64,000 bases of DNA from Periplaneta americana (GCF_040183065.1 NC_091121.1:60792287-60856286); one strand, 5' to 3'. Positions 12,108-24,000 are shown, counted from the stretch's first letter. The notes: a model not told the origin generated them from the sequence alone. Program-made: numbers and translations.

Positions 12108-12182
12108 TTCCGGGACCGGGTATCGATCCCGAAACCCTTCGCTTAGCGCACGAATGCTCTACCAAGTGAGCTACCCCAGGAA
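12108..12182 (-). repeat. tRNA-like SINE head
   Basis: Read on the minus strand, a 75-nt cloverleaf forms. The acceptor stem begins TTCCTGG (one mismatch), the D arm is GCTCACTTGGTAGAGC, the anticodon arm is TTCGT-GCGCTAA-GCGAA, and the T arm is TCGGG-ATCGATA-CCCGG. Position 33 is C rather than U and the acceptor is imperfect, so I read it as a SINE promoter head and not a working tRNA gene. Downstream on the same strand is a GGAACAATTTTTCC segment resembling the one after the heads near 51.1 kb. Confidence 0.6.
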
Positions 12183-13123
12183 CTATATACGATTCTTCCC
12201 TTTATATCCACACGACTGAAATGGGCTGACAAGACGCCAGAAACCAACTTTTGAGTGCACACAGTTTTTGTGTGACTTAAATTGTGGCTTTCTGTTAACG
12301 TACCTACAGTAACATTCAAAGTATCTTAAAAGACTGCCTTGCTGCTGTTAAACAATGTTTTCAGACTGTGATTTGCCATATCGTTCCCCCTTAAGTGGTA
12401 ATCATTAGATTTCGCCCATTTTCGGCTTTCCTTTCAAAATTTCCTTAGGTCCTTCATTAGAATGGCGACAAATAGAGCGAGACAAGTGACCTATCGGCTT
12501 GGATTTCACATACATTCTTTTCCATAGCCCTAAATTCCTTTACAATGACGAGCACTCGCGTGTCTTTTAGTCACTTTTCCTCTCTTTATCCTCATTCGTT
12601 TTGATTTGACTTTGGTTGGTAAGAAAAAGAGCGAAATAACAGTAATCTTTGCGTATGCTCCAGATTCGCTGTTTAAACAACTTTATTCACTACCATGACA
12701 AAAATTAATGTTTTTCTGAACAGTTTTGCATGTAAAATTTGGGCCTTTCCTGAAAGCCGTGAAATAAACTTTATCGCACACTTCATGGGCTACTATACTA
12801 TATCCAGTAACATTAATAGTAATAATAGCATTCTTTTCCTATGATAAGTATTTTTGTTACGGTAAGTACAGAAATTTATGCTACAAGAAAGTAAATAATA
12901 ATTTCTACGATTGGGTAAAATCTGTTTACTGTCATGTGGCATACAATATTTTATCCAATACGGCGTTTAATAAATCGTTATCACAAATATTATAATAATG
13001 AATTATTTAATATAATGTAAAGTTATCTCTTATATTCATATTACTGTTGCTAGGAATGAGTGAATAAATGTTTACAAAAGCCACTCGTCGCTATGACGTT
13101 GAGTAACTAAAACAACAAAAATA

Positions 13124-13228
13124 CAGTGCATATATTTTATCTTTCCACGTTCCATATGTGCAGCTGCGCTGTGCATTGCCGCTTCCGCTCTACATCCGCG
13201 AGCGTGGAAAGATAAAATGTATGCACTA
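13124..13228. mobile_element. Short palindromic MITE
   Basis: Arms of about 27 bp (CAGTGCATATATTTTATCTT plus TCCACG and its complement) enclose a GC-rich core with GCAGCTGCGCTGTGCATTGC. TA flanks lie at 13122-13123 and 13229-13230. No coding capacity. Confidence 0.65.
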
Positions 13229-14268
13229 TAATTATCCACTCCTTGTTCCTAGTGACTGTAACATAGAAGGATAACTTAATGCATTAAATATCAACATAAC
13301 AACGGGATATTTTATTGGAAAGTGTTGCATAATAGTATATCATATTAGTTTGTAATATTATACTTTACTCCATGAGTCAATGTTTAGGAAAAGAGTAAAG
13401 CTCGCGTCATATTATTGACGAGTGCAATAACTTACAACATTATATACGTCTTTCATACGTTATTTTTGTATGACAGCATTATAAAACAATTAATAAAGAA
13501 GTAGGCCTACATGTCGGATTTGTAACGATGGATATATGTTTAGGAAACATTCAGTGATAACTTTATTGAATGATTGGCTAGAAATGTACTCGTTGGAAAT
13601 AAATATTAAAAATTTTCCTTAAGAACTGATGAACCACTCTCTCATCTGAAAAATTCAAGGACGCAACTTTCATAATTCACTGTTTTGTAGTGATGAATTA
13701 TTGTTAGTAACTATACTTCGGCATTTTGTGACTCGCGAGCCAGCCCCTGGAAAAAGATGCAAATGACAGGGAGTAGTTGATACAATACTCCCATTTACAA
13801 TGGACTTGCAGTTCACTATTATGACTGAGGCCTGGCTTCATAGCATCATGCTCAAGATCACTAAAAAATCCACGCAAACATGCATTTCAGCCAGAATATA
13901 GATCCTTGTAAAAGTTTTATCAATTATTATAATTATTATGTTAAAACTTGTAACTTTCTTTTCCGTAATTTCACAATTACAGTAAACATTTATAACGATA
14001 TAAATTTCGTCCGATATATCATTCACGAAGGGACACTATGAAGCAAAACAATAAATATGAAAAATGTTACGGAGCAGATTGTTGACACCACAAACCAAAT
14101 AAAATTGACAGTTCCGAAAACTGTACAAGATACGGAGAAATAATACCAAGATTTACCATATTATATAATGGGTAGCTGTGATGCGGCTTAGATTTAGCAA
14201 AATGCTTCGTCGGTTTTTAGACACGCAGAAAATAATTTTATTGCTGCTTTTATGAAGAAACAAGTAAT

Positions 14269-14553
14269 ATGTTTTCCTTACAATATATTTTAAATATTTC
14301 TCGCCTATGTTCGAAATATATTACGCTGTCCCAGGATTTCAACATGTTAATAAATAATTATCTGTTATTGGGCGCAGAAATTCCCAAGTTGGCTGCTATA
14401 TTTGACATTCCTTGCCGACTTTCAGAACTTCTCAACAAGTTAAATCGACAGCTTCAAGGATATAATAAAAATGTAGTTCATAATAATATTAATAATAAGC
14501 CTATATGTACGACAGCATCAATTATTTTCATACATGATACTGACATTTGGTAA
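14269..14553 (+). other. Unrecognised 94-codon open frame
   Basis: The frame has no recognised domain, high Asn/Ile content and no obvious splice or promoter context. It precedes the exon-like stretch at 14847-15010 on the same strand, but nothing links them. Probably a chance frame. Confidence 0.15.
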
Positions 14554-14846
14554 AAAATTAGATATATAGCGCATAACCTTTCGTAAGCTGACCTGAAATG
14601 CACACGCTATAAGCTAAGTTGGTATGGGGTACAGCTTCCCGAGGGATAATAATATGGTATATTACATTTGAATCGTATAGATTAAAAATTCCCTATTTCC
14701 ACTTTCACAAATTAAAGGATTTTGACAGTAACTGGTGGCAAATAGAGGAAATTTTCAATCTAACAGTGACTTTTAACTAATCTTTTGATTTAAATTCAAT
14801 GGCATTTTGAGTTAAGCCTATATAAATAATTAGAATTCATTCTTAG

Positions 14847-15010
14847 CCTGCAATATTTAGGCATAACTCAATATGAACAATGGTCTTTAGGGGATTTTAA
14901 ATCTATATTCAAGAGGATTAATTTTGCTTCTAAACGTCTTTGGTCTTCTGCAGTAGTTAGTTTTCCAACACCTCAACAGATGGCAGAAGTATACAGATTT
15001 TACTTTCCTG
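14847..15010 (+). other. Exon-like open stretch, unidentified
   Basis: An open frame free of stops for about 80 codons is bounded by TTCTTAG before it and CTG|GTAACT at its end, so it could be an internal exon of 164 nt. The predicted peptide includes QWSLGDFKSIFKR, FASKRLWSS and FPTPQQMAEVYRFYFPG, less skewed than surrounding chance frames. I do not recognise the protein and find no partner exon. It could also be part of an unknown transposon. Confidence 0.25.
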
Positions 15011-15284
15011 GTAACTATATAACTAATTTTTGCATGTTAATTCTTATTTTGCACAGATACAGTGATAGTAAGGCCTGAATTACAAGAAGAGATTGCGTAT
15101 TTCTTAAACGACGCGTGTTTGAAAACCCACCTATAAATGTATGAAAAGTGTTAATATTTTCAAATTGTAAAACAAATTAAAATACGCTATTTGAGGTCTT
15201 TTGCAGTCAAAATCACAGTCATGTATGGCTCCATACACTGTAACGTGCAAATTAATCCGAAGAAGCCATACTGAATATATTAAA

Positions 15285-15551
15285 CTACAAGTTGTACAGA
15301 ACATTATGAATGTTCAATGTATGTGGCCTCCCTTTGTTTGCAATTACATCATTGACACGACCTGGAATGTATTCCACTAAATTTCCACAAATCTTAATTT
15401 CTTCATCGCGAAACCGAACTTGAATGAGGATCTCAGGATACAAATCATTTTTTCTTTTGTAGAACAACCTAGTTCTGCTATTTTCATTTTGCAAATTGAC
15501 AAGTTCTCAATCGGATTGATGTCGCGTGAGTTGTTTGGTCAGGGGAGTACC
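15285..15551 (-). pseudogene. Tc1-like transposase, C-terminal part
   Basis: Read on the minus strand, the segment gives a P-NNSRDINPIEN motif, the Tc1 'SPDxNPIEN' block carrying the last acidic residue of the DDE triad, then KMKIAELGCSTKEKM. After a frameshift comes FRDEEIKICGNLVEY and RVNDVIANKG, the usual Tc1 C-terminus. It is the downstream half of the pseudogene whose upstream half lies at 16491-17251; a jockey-like retroelement separates them. Stops and frameshifts make it non-functional. An end-like sequence GTGCAAATTAATCCGAA lies at 15246. Confidence 0.75.
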
Positions 15552-16490
15552 TGGTTACAGGAACTCAAAATATTTCAGGAACGTTGAAACTGTCTTAAAA
15601 ATATATAATAGTTTAATACGAAGTAAATTAGAGTACGCATCTATAGTTTGGAACCCTCACTATCACTCGCACTCGGTCATTCTAGAGAGAGTACAGAATA
15701 AAATCCTAAAACTCCTATATATGAAAAAAACATTCATGTTACAACATATTCCAATCATATGAATCCATGCTGGTTGAATTTAATGTTCCATCTCTCAGTA
15801 GTCGCAGGATAAGAGCACAACAAATGTATTTGTTCAAAACCATAAATGGCTTAATAGACAACCCTGATCTTCTACAGCTAATTAGTTTCAATATTGGTAA
15901 ATCAAATTTGAGAAAGCGATCTCTCTTTTATTTACAGACAACAAAAATACTATCTCATAAAATGTCTCCACTTTTATTAATGCTTCAAACTTACAATCAT
16001 CTATCAAATAAACAGGATTTAGATTTTTCGTTATCGTACAATATGTACAAGAAAAAGTTATCTAAAGCATTACTTGAAACACATGTTCTGTGTTGGTGAG
16101 TTTTTTAAATAAATTAATTGAGCCTATTGGGCCTGCTGTGTAGTGCTGTATATTGAATTTATTAACATGGTGTTGTATTTGCTCTGCAATTTGCCAATTA
16201 TAGCTATGCCTACATCTTGCATTTTTGGCTGTGATGTCTGTACTTGGCTCTTTTTGATTTGTTTTTATTTGGTGTTTTTCATTTATGTCTGTATCTGTCT
16301 TTTTTATTTAGGTGGTATCTATTTGTTTTTTGTTTCCTTCTCTTTTCCATTTTTCATTTGTAATTACACTTGTATCTGTTTTACCTCTTTTTCGTGTTGT
16401 ATGCAATATGTTTTTTTTATCTGTACTGTCTATTGTAATTGGGGCTTTGCCTTGCTATGGACATAAATAGATAGATAAATAAATAAATAT
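15552..16490 (+). mobile_element. Jockey-like non-LTR element, 5'-truncated, nested
   Basis: Two frames (15526-15762 and 15767-16099, offset by a frameshift) encode the region after the RT catalytic domain: IYNSLIRSKLEYASIVWNPH, then LPSLSSRRIRAQQM-like and DLLQLISFNIG segments. It ends near 16450 with LLWT-type coding remnants and a TAGATAGATAAATAAATAAAT tail. The 'LIRSKLEYAS-VW' block is diagnostic of jockey/CR1-type elements. It sits inside and interrupts the minus-strand Tc1 transposase. There is no RT catalytic motif, so it is a dead, 5'-truncated copy. Confidence 0.75.
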
Positions 16491-17251
16491 TATTCTGGCT
16501 GGAGAACTAAGTAGTCTTTCGAGATGCATGATATTTCGCCAGGTCTTGTTGTTCCATCCGGAAATTATTTCTGCGGTAAGACTTTAGTTTCTAATATGCT
16601 AATATTCTTGGCACTATTCATCATTCCCTTGTTAGGAATTAATGATCCAGCCATTCGTGTGTAAAAATAAAACCCTAGAACATTATTTTTGGGGATCGTT
16701 TCGATGTTTGTTGGAAATGAGCTGATGAAACCTTTTCGGATCCTTTGCGGACGTAACACGGTGGCCATGATCTTCGCAATGAGATTCATCGGAAAAAATT
16801 GCCTTCTTCCAGTCATTCACTGTTTAGTTTGTATGTAATTTTGGTCATATTACATTAAGCGTTTTTTTTTTTTTTTTTTTTGCACATATCAGGGGTTAGC
16901 AGTTGCGTTTTTAATGGCTTACGAGCTTATCGCCCAACTTCCAAAAGTTTACTACGCACTGTTGTAACGTGGAATATCTATCCCAGTTGTAGCTATTGAC
17001 TCGGGAGTTAAGTCGTCAGTAGATACTCTAGAATTTATTTTACTTTTCCTAACAATTAAACGGTCATCTTGCGGTGAAGTTTTCCTTTTCCTGCCATATT
17101 TACCCTTTTTTTGGGGGCATGATGAATTCCAGTCTCTCGTTATCGTTTCAATATGGAATTAACTGTAGCTAAGCCGACACCACATTCTGCAGGAATTTGC
17201 CTTTGCGTTATGGAAGTGTGTGGCTCTTCTATTATTACAACTTTGGAGCTT
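16491..17251 (-). pseudogene. Tc1-like transposase, N-terminal and central part
   Basis: Read on the minus strand, conceptual translation gives a helix-turn-helix region (QIPAECGVGLATVNSILKR), a linker with GRKRKTSPQDDRLIVRKSKI and the first catalytic block DWKKAIFSDESH. Next come GSLIPNKGMMNS and the second catalytic block MEQQDLAKYHASRKT, all in Tc1 order. In-frame stops, a poly(A) tract (+ strand T-run at 16862-16882) and frame changes disable it. The coding sequence stops at QNN where the jockey-like element inserted, and resumes at 15551. Confidence 0.8.
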
Positions 17252-18205
17252 ATTCGTGGAGGTGTAGGCCTATCCATTTCTGAAGACGTCAGAACGAACA
17301 CATTGCAAAAGATATGAACTTAATACCTTCAACAATGAAAGTCTGCACGATATTGTACGATGTGAATAATTCTTTACAAAAAAAATGAACACACTAAAAT
17401 AAAAAAGGACCCGCATTACAGATGAACATCTCTCTTCATAGTGAAAATTAGCCACATGTAATTTTACTCCTGATTTTGATCAGTTAATCAAACAAGCATT
17501 TTTCTTTGAATTACTGTTCAGTTTTTGTTTTGTTATACTTCATTGAGTATTGTTTTACGAACTTTGTGAAAAGAGACGAAGAAAACAAAATGAAAACAAT
17601 TTAAACAATATATCAACAATAACCCCGGTGTTGAACGTTGCATTTCTTAGTTTACAGACCGCAACTAAACTACACATCACAATAATGATAAGGGGAAGCG
17701 TACCCTCCCCATTTCACCCCTTCCATTTGTGTGCTAAGCTTGTTGCATTTTGTTAGCTGTATTCGGAACGTAAATTTTGCTGATGTATGACTAATGTACG
17801 AAGTTCATAGCCAGCGGTAATTTGTGTGAGAGAAATCAGGTATGAATACAGCATCGAGCGTACCATCGAAGTCGGTTACTTTTGACGTCAATAAATGTTC
17901 AGTGTAGCCAATATATTAAACTTAAGAAAGACAAAAATTATGATTTAGTGGCAAAGAGTAATTTATAATGACTAGATCACAGTAACCGTTAAAATCTATT
18001 TAAAATAATTATGTATTTCTGGCTGATATAGAATATAACTATGCAAATAATTTGAGTATAGTTTAAATCAAATGTTGCCTAACCTGACATTCAACTTTCT
18101 TTAGACAAATGGCTGCCTCGTGTGAGTAACATGTGGAGTAGGAGTATATGCCGATGTGGGTATTTCGTCATACTTTGAGAGGATTTTATTAATTATTAAT
18201 TCACA
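17252..18205. other. HEATR3 upstream region
   Basis: The stretch between the Tc1 relic and the HEATR3 start codon should hold the promoter and 5' UTR. I see no TATA box at a convincing place and cannot fix the transcription start. Open frames here (17270-17455 and 17550-17756) have no recognised domain. Confidence 0.4.
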
Positions 18206-18367
18206 ATGGGTAAGGCCAAGCGTAATAGAGTGAAGTCAAAAACTTCAAATCCTACTGGTATACCTAGTGTCCGCGATATTGAGCGTGAAGAGGATGAATT
18301 TGGTGCTGATGGAGAAGGCAATCACATGTCCAAACAAGAGTCTACCATACAGACCCTTCTTGAAATG
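18206..18367 (+). CDS. HEATR3: HEATR3, coding exon 1
   Basis: This exon encodes the first 54 residues of HEAT repeat-containing protein 3, the animal counterpart of fungal Syo1. Family members escort ribosomal proteins uL18 (RPL5) and uL5 (RPL11) to the nucleus for 5S RNP assembly. The start MGKAKRNRVKSK matches the basic N-terminus of the family, followed by an acidic stretch (EREEDEF) and STIQTLLEM, the first helix of the armadillo/HEAT solenoid. The exon ends ATG|GTATGT in phase 0. It joins exon 2 to give LLEM-LQSPN, as in vertebrate LLEKLQHP. The ATG follows stops in all frames nearby. Reading past 18367 is intronic. Confidence 0.9.
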
Positions 18368-18936
18368 GTATGTATTAATGACAGTGTCATATGCTTTCTA
18401 TTTGTGGAGCTCGAATTCAATATGGTGCTGAATCTCATTTACTATCAATGTAGTGATGTCTTTAACATGAGCGTAAAATTACCGCTGAGCATATTCGAGG
18501 GTAACCTATCTAGGAAACTGATATTTTTTAACACCTAATTATTATGTGTTGTAATTGCATGCCAGTCTTATTTGTTATCACAGTTGTTTTCATATTAAGG
18601 GGAAATTTAAGTATACGGATTCCTCACTGACATGTATGGCATGTAAAAGTTGAAAATTATCACCTTCAGTTTTAACCTTTTTTTTCTTATGTGTGCATGT
18701 GCGTGCGTGTCAGATTAACATTTCTGACCGTTATTAGGCTATAACTTATGTATGCTTATCTAATTAAATTGTGCCGAAATTTTACTCCTCAGATTTCAGA
18801 ATTGTGAATGTTAATGTAGCCTATAGTGCTGAAGGTACCAGTAAAGGACAGTATGGGTTGTTTTGAATTAGTGTAATGGAAAAATTTAGTTTTCATATTA
18901 CAATTTTGTTATTATAGCCTTTATTATTGTTTGCAG
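18368..18936 (+). other. HEATR3: HEATR3 intron 1
   Basis: A 569-bp intron begins GTATGT and ends TTGCAG. A short TG-rich stretch (GTGTGCATGTGCGTGCGTGT) is the only simple repeat. The acceptor is followed by a second TTGCAG six bases downstream (see findings). Confidence 0.85.
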
Positions 18937-19109
18937 TTGCAGTCTCCAAACATAGAAGAGAAAGTGATTGGACTCCAAACACTTGCTACAGCATTTGATG
19001 TCCCTGAATCAATAGAAGATGTAATGAAGCATAAAGTTGTGAAAGTTGCTGCTCCTCTGCTCTTCGATAAGAGTACCGCTGTCAGGAATGCAGCAGCAGG
19101 AGCCCTCAG
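18937..19109 (+). CDS. HEATR3: HEATR3, coding exon 2
   Basis: The exon encodes residues 55-111 plus two bases of codon 112: LQSPNIEEKVIGLQTLATAF, then VMKHKVVKVAAPLLFDKSTA and VRNAAAGALR. The latter is the hallmark 'LLLDPSLAVRETAAGALR' helix pair of the first HEAT repeats. The donor is CTCAG|GTTAGA and leaves AG, completed by G from exon 3 to make Arg. The acceptor is the first of two tandem TTGCAG sites; I chose 18937 because it keeps Leu-Gln, conserved in relatives. The rest of the frame to 19242 is intron. Confidence 0.92.
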
Positions 19110-19474
19110 GTTAGAGTTATTTTGTTTACTGTCATTAAGTACAGTCCCAGAAAAAGAAAATGGCCCGACTCTTGAAGCTCCTTACAGAGCACGATTCACA
19201 CTACAACGATTTAACAACTATTTTCAACTCTGTATTATTTGAATAATATTATAGGAAGGTATTTCTTAACTAACGCAAAAAGTACGAAATTAATCAGAAA
19301 ATAAGATCAAAATAATGCCTAAGAGTTATTATTAAACAAACACAATGCATACGATAATCCCGATTATGACAATTCATCGCAAACACTCTGATAGCTCTGT
19401 GCTAGCTTGCAGACTGCAAAGTTCAGGGTTCAGATACTGTTGAGGAAAGAGTTTTTTTAATTAATTATGCAGAT

Positions 19475-19701
19475 CGGTAATTTCCAACTGGCTAGTCTGT
19501 GACATTGGAGCACGTTTCCCTTCTAGGAGCAGCATTAGTACAGCATGTGAGGGATGATAATGTTGTGTCTTTGCTATTTAAACATGTCCATCCCTTCCAC
19601 AGCCACTTTCCCAACTTTGCTCGTATAGCTATACTTCCCCTCCAAAAGAGCTCGAGAGCAGAGATGTGTGATGTCACAGAACCAGCAGTTGGAAATGCCT
19701 G
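19475..19701. mobile_element. hAT-type MITE in intron 2
   Basis: Inverted ends CGGTAATTTCCAACTGG and the complement of CAGGCATTTCCAACTG extend about 30 bp to CTGTGACAT. Flanks ATGCAGAT (19467-19474) and GTGCAGAT (19702-19709) match at 7 of 8 bases, the 8-bp duplication of hAT elements. The TIR resembles the CAG-G-TTTCCCAAC type of hAT ends. The left end seems to have lost one base of CAG. It has no transposase. Confidence 0.75.
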
Positions 19702-20467
19702 GTGCAGATTAATTTAGTTTACTATTCATCTACTATTAAGAATAGATCAATTTTCATCGCTTTTCAAATACCTTTCGAGTTAAGACATCAATTGATGTGA
19801 AATGAATTTTGATAACTGTCAAAGCGATCTAATGTGTATCACTGCTTTGGAGCACTGAGCATGCACAGTGCGTTGAATCTGGAACTTAAAAATTTCAGGT
19901 AGGCCATTTTTTTTTTCTGTAACTGTACTTGTAATGTATATAGATGTTATCCCTTTAGGCCTCTGTCCCAGGAATCTATAGAGTGATTTGGCGCATATGG
20001 GAGCGGAGTCTATCTGTGTTGGAGTGTATTGCAGGCAGCATCAGCTCGAGGCCATAAGGGGTAAGAAGCTCGTGGTAGAGAGTTCGGATAGAAATGATCC
20101 CCTCCCTGCAAGTGATTGGTAGCTTCGTTCAACCAGTGCTTTCCCCCGAGCGATCATTGGGCCTAGCTCTTCCTCATACCACTTGCGCAGAGTTCTTATT
20201 TCGTCTTTCTACTCTACAGATTCCGGGGACGGATCACAGTCTTTAGCACCTATTTAAATCTAATAGCAAGAAAATCTTAATTTTAGTGTACATTGCATGA
20301 ATAGATTGGTTTGCAAATACGAAATTATGCAGTCTTTACAAGAATAAGGACAACTTTAATATTGGTTGCAGAAAGTTGGGTATTTTTTTCGACTGTTGGT
20401 AGAGTACAGTCACATGGCAAAAAATGTTTCATTTGTTAATGGCACCTACCATGTTAATATTACCCTA

Positions 20468-20713
20468 GATCATATATGTAACAGATAACGTATCACTATG
20501 TTAAACTCGCTAGCACTTTGAAGAGAACAACTGCCAGAATCGCCACTCGTCCGCCGTAAAAGAACACGAGATAGCAGTACAGTCGCTAATGCAATTCAAA
20601 TGGGAATTATGACGTGACTCCTTATGTCACAACTAGATGGCAGCATAGTAAACCTGACAAAAGTTGTTAACATCAAAGCCTATAAGGCCGACCTATCTGT
20701 TACATATATGATC
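20468..20713. mobile_element. TA-flanked MITE in intron 2
   Basis: The 246-bp element has perfect 20-bp terminal inverted repeats, GATCATATATGTAACAGATA, and abuts TA on both sides (20466-20467 and 20714-20715). This fits a Tc1/mariner-type non-autonomous element. No coding capacity. The perfect TIRs suggest a fairly recent insertion. Confidence 0.82.
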
Positions 20714-21295
20714 TAAGATATTACATACATCTTCAGACTGCTGAAAGCACAAATTCTAATAGCAGAGAAAGGACTGATTTTTAGAAAAGCTACTTACATG
20801 TTACTATCCAATATGAAGAGAAGCATGTAAAATCAGCTGTGGCTAGCCTATTATCGTGAATCGAAGTTAGAATAGCAATGGATTCCGTATCTCAAAACTT
20901 AATTACAGTATATATTTTTCCAAACATTTCCCCAAAAGGGGTAATGGAACATGTAGTGCATTGTGGGATCTACTTTTAATTCTTGTAATACATCCTCATT
21001 CTTTTTATGGTCCAGTGTCAGTTAATTTTTTACAAGTTTACATAAAATATGCCATTCATATATTGCATCACTTCTGATATAATTATGCTGTTTATAGCAG
21101 AGAATTTTCTGTCTGTTCTTTGGACGACATAATGATCTTCCATTTGGTCGGTTGTAAAATTGATGGAAATATTAAAAGGAAAAGATTTGTAATGAGAGAC
21201 TAATAATTACACTCATTAGGCCTAGTACTGATCTGGGTGAAGTTGTAAAACAAATGTCAGTTTCCGCAAAAATCTCTAAATCTACATTTGGATTC

Positions 21296-24000
21296 TTGGA
21301 ATTTTAAAAAAGCAGATTGGTTCAATTTCCAAAATGAGATAGAAGGGAGGTGTAATATACTGCTAGAATCAGAGTTCAAGTCAACAGATGAAATGAATAA
21401 AAAAAATTTGTGAAATATTATTGACAGCAGCCAAAACACATATTCCCAAAGGAAATTTAAAGAAATATAGCTACTTTTGGTCTCCATCTCTAAGTTAAAG
21501 CATGAAAGAAATATAGCAAGAGTCAAAGCCGAAAGAACCAAGTTTCCAGAAGATGTACAAGACTGGAGAAGAAAAGCAGCCGCTTAATTACAGCAAAGAA
21601 GACCAGTTTCACAAATTTTGTAGAACATATGGACTATAGGAAAGACGGAAATAAAATCTACAAATTTCTTAATAAAACAAAATGATCAAAAACTACAACA
21701 GAACCATTAAAATATAATAACAAAAGCCTAACTACAGATAGGGAAATAGCAGAATCCGTTAACAAATTTTATGCTCAGTCTCAAAGAATACCCCAAGCAT
21801 ACAAGAAAGAAGATAAAACTATCCAAAAAACTATCAGAGAATCTAATAAACCAAAAGATATACAAAATGATATTTTCAATCAAGATTTTAACGACACAGA
21901 ACTGGATCTAGCAATAGAATAATTACAGAACAAAAAATCTCCAGGACCTGACAAGATCCACCCAGAGTTTATTAAACACCTTGGCAGGAAAGGAAAAGAA
22001 ATCCTACTTAAACTGTATAACACATGTTGGAAAATGATTGTACCATCCGACTGCAAAAAAGCAATTATCATCCCGATTTTAAAGAAAAATAAACCTTAAA
22101 ACAATATTAATAGCTTCAGACCAATATCTTTAACCAGCATTATTGCAAAAGTGATGGAAAGAATGGTAGCATCTAGACTTAACTGGTTCCTAGAATACTA
22201 CAACCTACTTAACAGTTCACAGACCGGCTTCAGACAGAATCATAGTACAAGTGAAAATGTACTTCTACTAAGCCAAGACATCAAGGAAGCTTTCAATAGA
22301 CAAGAGGATACCTTAGCAGTATTCATTGATTTTCAGTCAGCATATGGCTCAGTCTGGAGAAATAAATTAATTGAGAAGTTGCAATCAATAGGTGTGAAAA
22401 GTAACATGCTGAAATGGATAACCCAGTTTATTTCACAAAGATTTTATGCTACAAAATATAATACATACATTTCTAAATATAAAAAAACACACCTAGGACT
22501 TCAACAAGGTGCTGTTTTGAGCACAACACTCTTTAATATTTATATAAACGACCTTCCATCAATAATAAAAACTTTAGAAACCAAAATTGCTTTATTTGCT
22601 GATGACGTAGTCATTTGGACTCCAGGCTCTCCGAAACAACCTAAATTAATTAAAGACAGAATAGAAAAAGCCCTAAACAAAGTACATGAATGGAGCTCCA
22701 AAAACCTCATGACTATTAATGTAGAAAAAACAACTTATGAATTATTTACACTAAAATATAAACCAGTGACTATTAACATAAATTATAATGATAAACCACT
22801 CAAAGCAGTTGATGATGCCAAATACTTGGGCATCACTTTCGACAGAAAACTTAATTGGAAAAAACATATAACAAACATCTCAGAAAAGGTTGAAAAGAAA
22901 CTGCAAATCCTGAAAAGGTTAGCTGGTGCTAAATGGGGCTGCTCAAGGAGAGTCCTTAATACAACATACAAAATTTATATTAAACCAAACCTCTTGTACT
23001 GTTCTGAAGCATTAATAACAACAGCAAATGCTAACATCAATAAACTTGAACAACTACAAAATCAGGCTCTTCGTCTAATCACTGGAGCAGTTAAATCCAC
23101 ACCTGTTGATGCCATGCTTGCCTTAACACGGATCCCATCAATAACAACAAAAATAGAAGAACAAGCACTGCTCCAACATGAGAAAATGTTACGACTGCTA
23201 AACTCTCAATGGACAGAAAAGAACCACCCTTCTTCAATCCTTAAAACTCATAGTAGTTTCCTAGAAAAGGTAATACAGATTATATCCAAATTGAACATTC
23301 CTAACACCAGAGAAAATTTACTCATAAGAGAAAATCCATTGGAATTATTGCAACCTACCTTCAGTTTGGAATTAACAGAGGAAATAAGTAAATCAGACAC
23401 ACCAAAAGAAATACAAAAACTTCTAGCACTGGAAACGATCAATACTAGATACCCTACAGAAGAATGGCTACACATATATACCGATGGATCCACCACAGAA
23501 AACCTTTCTGGAGCTGGAGTTACATGTACACATTTTTCCTTTTATCATTCTGTTGGCAGAGACACAACAAATTATGATGGTGAAATAGAGGCTATACACA
23601 TTGCTCTCCGACAATTATTAAATCTTCCCTTAAATAAATATAACAAGGCAGTAATTCTTTCAGATTCTAAAGCTGCAATTCAGGGAATATGTTCAAATGC
23701 TACAGAGAAGTCGTCAAAAATAAGAGAATGCTACAAAATGTTAACACAACTCCAAAAAGTTAATAAGATTGTCCATCTCCAATGGATTCCAGCACACTGT
23801 GGAGTCATGCGGAATGAAACCGCAGACACACTTGCTTCACCAATATGTGTCCTGTGTAACGATCCAGCAGAAATGAATGAAGACCACTTGAAGACCTGTG
23901 AAGCATTAAGATCAGAAGAAACTACAGTTCAAAAGTATTGGAAAGCACGACTGCTAATGGCTTCATTGCCAGATGCAAGGCACTAGACAACAACAACAAC
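21296..24000 (+). mobile_element. Non-LTR retrotransposon (RT + RNase H), 5'-truncated
   Basis: The insertion is bounded by ACATTTGGATTC at 21284-21295 and 23999-24010, a 10-12-bp target duplication. It starts abruptly inside the linker after the endonuclease, at WNFKKADW (from 21297). It then contains RT, RNase H and a C-terminal Cys/His segment, and ends TAG followed at once by (ACA)n. It lies in HEATR3 intron 2 in the sense orientation. Clade is probably I/jockey-group (RNase H present), not settled. The almost absent 3' UTR and (CAA)n tail suit target-primed reverse transcription. Confidence 0.88.
21842..23986 (+). pseudogene. RT/RNase H polyprotein, disrupted
   Basis: The longest frame, 22151-23986 (611 codons), begins inside the RT domain, so its ATG is not the native start. 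The frame extends upstream through KSPGPDKIHPEFIK, broken by TAA at 21920-21922 and 22097-22099. RT motifs visible are FIDFQSAYG (the second conserved Asp of DxxxAYD is Gly), LQQGAVLSTTLFN and FADD (22595-22606). RNase H has YTDGS, EIEA, LSDSKAA and WIPAHCG-NETADTLA, so all four acidic residues are present. After DTLAS the chain jumps to CVLCNDPAEMNEDHLKTC, suggesting an in-frame deletion, then YWKARLLMASLPDA. Confidence 0.85.

Noticed and set aside
19110..19242. Continuation of HEATR3 exon 2 frame to 19242
   Set aside because: Similarity to HEATR3 ends at GALR and exon 3 supplies the exact conserved continuation; the extra residues are intronic.
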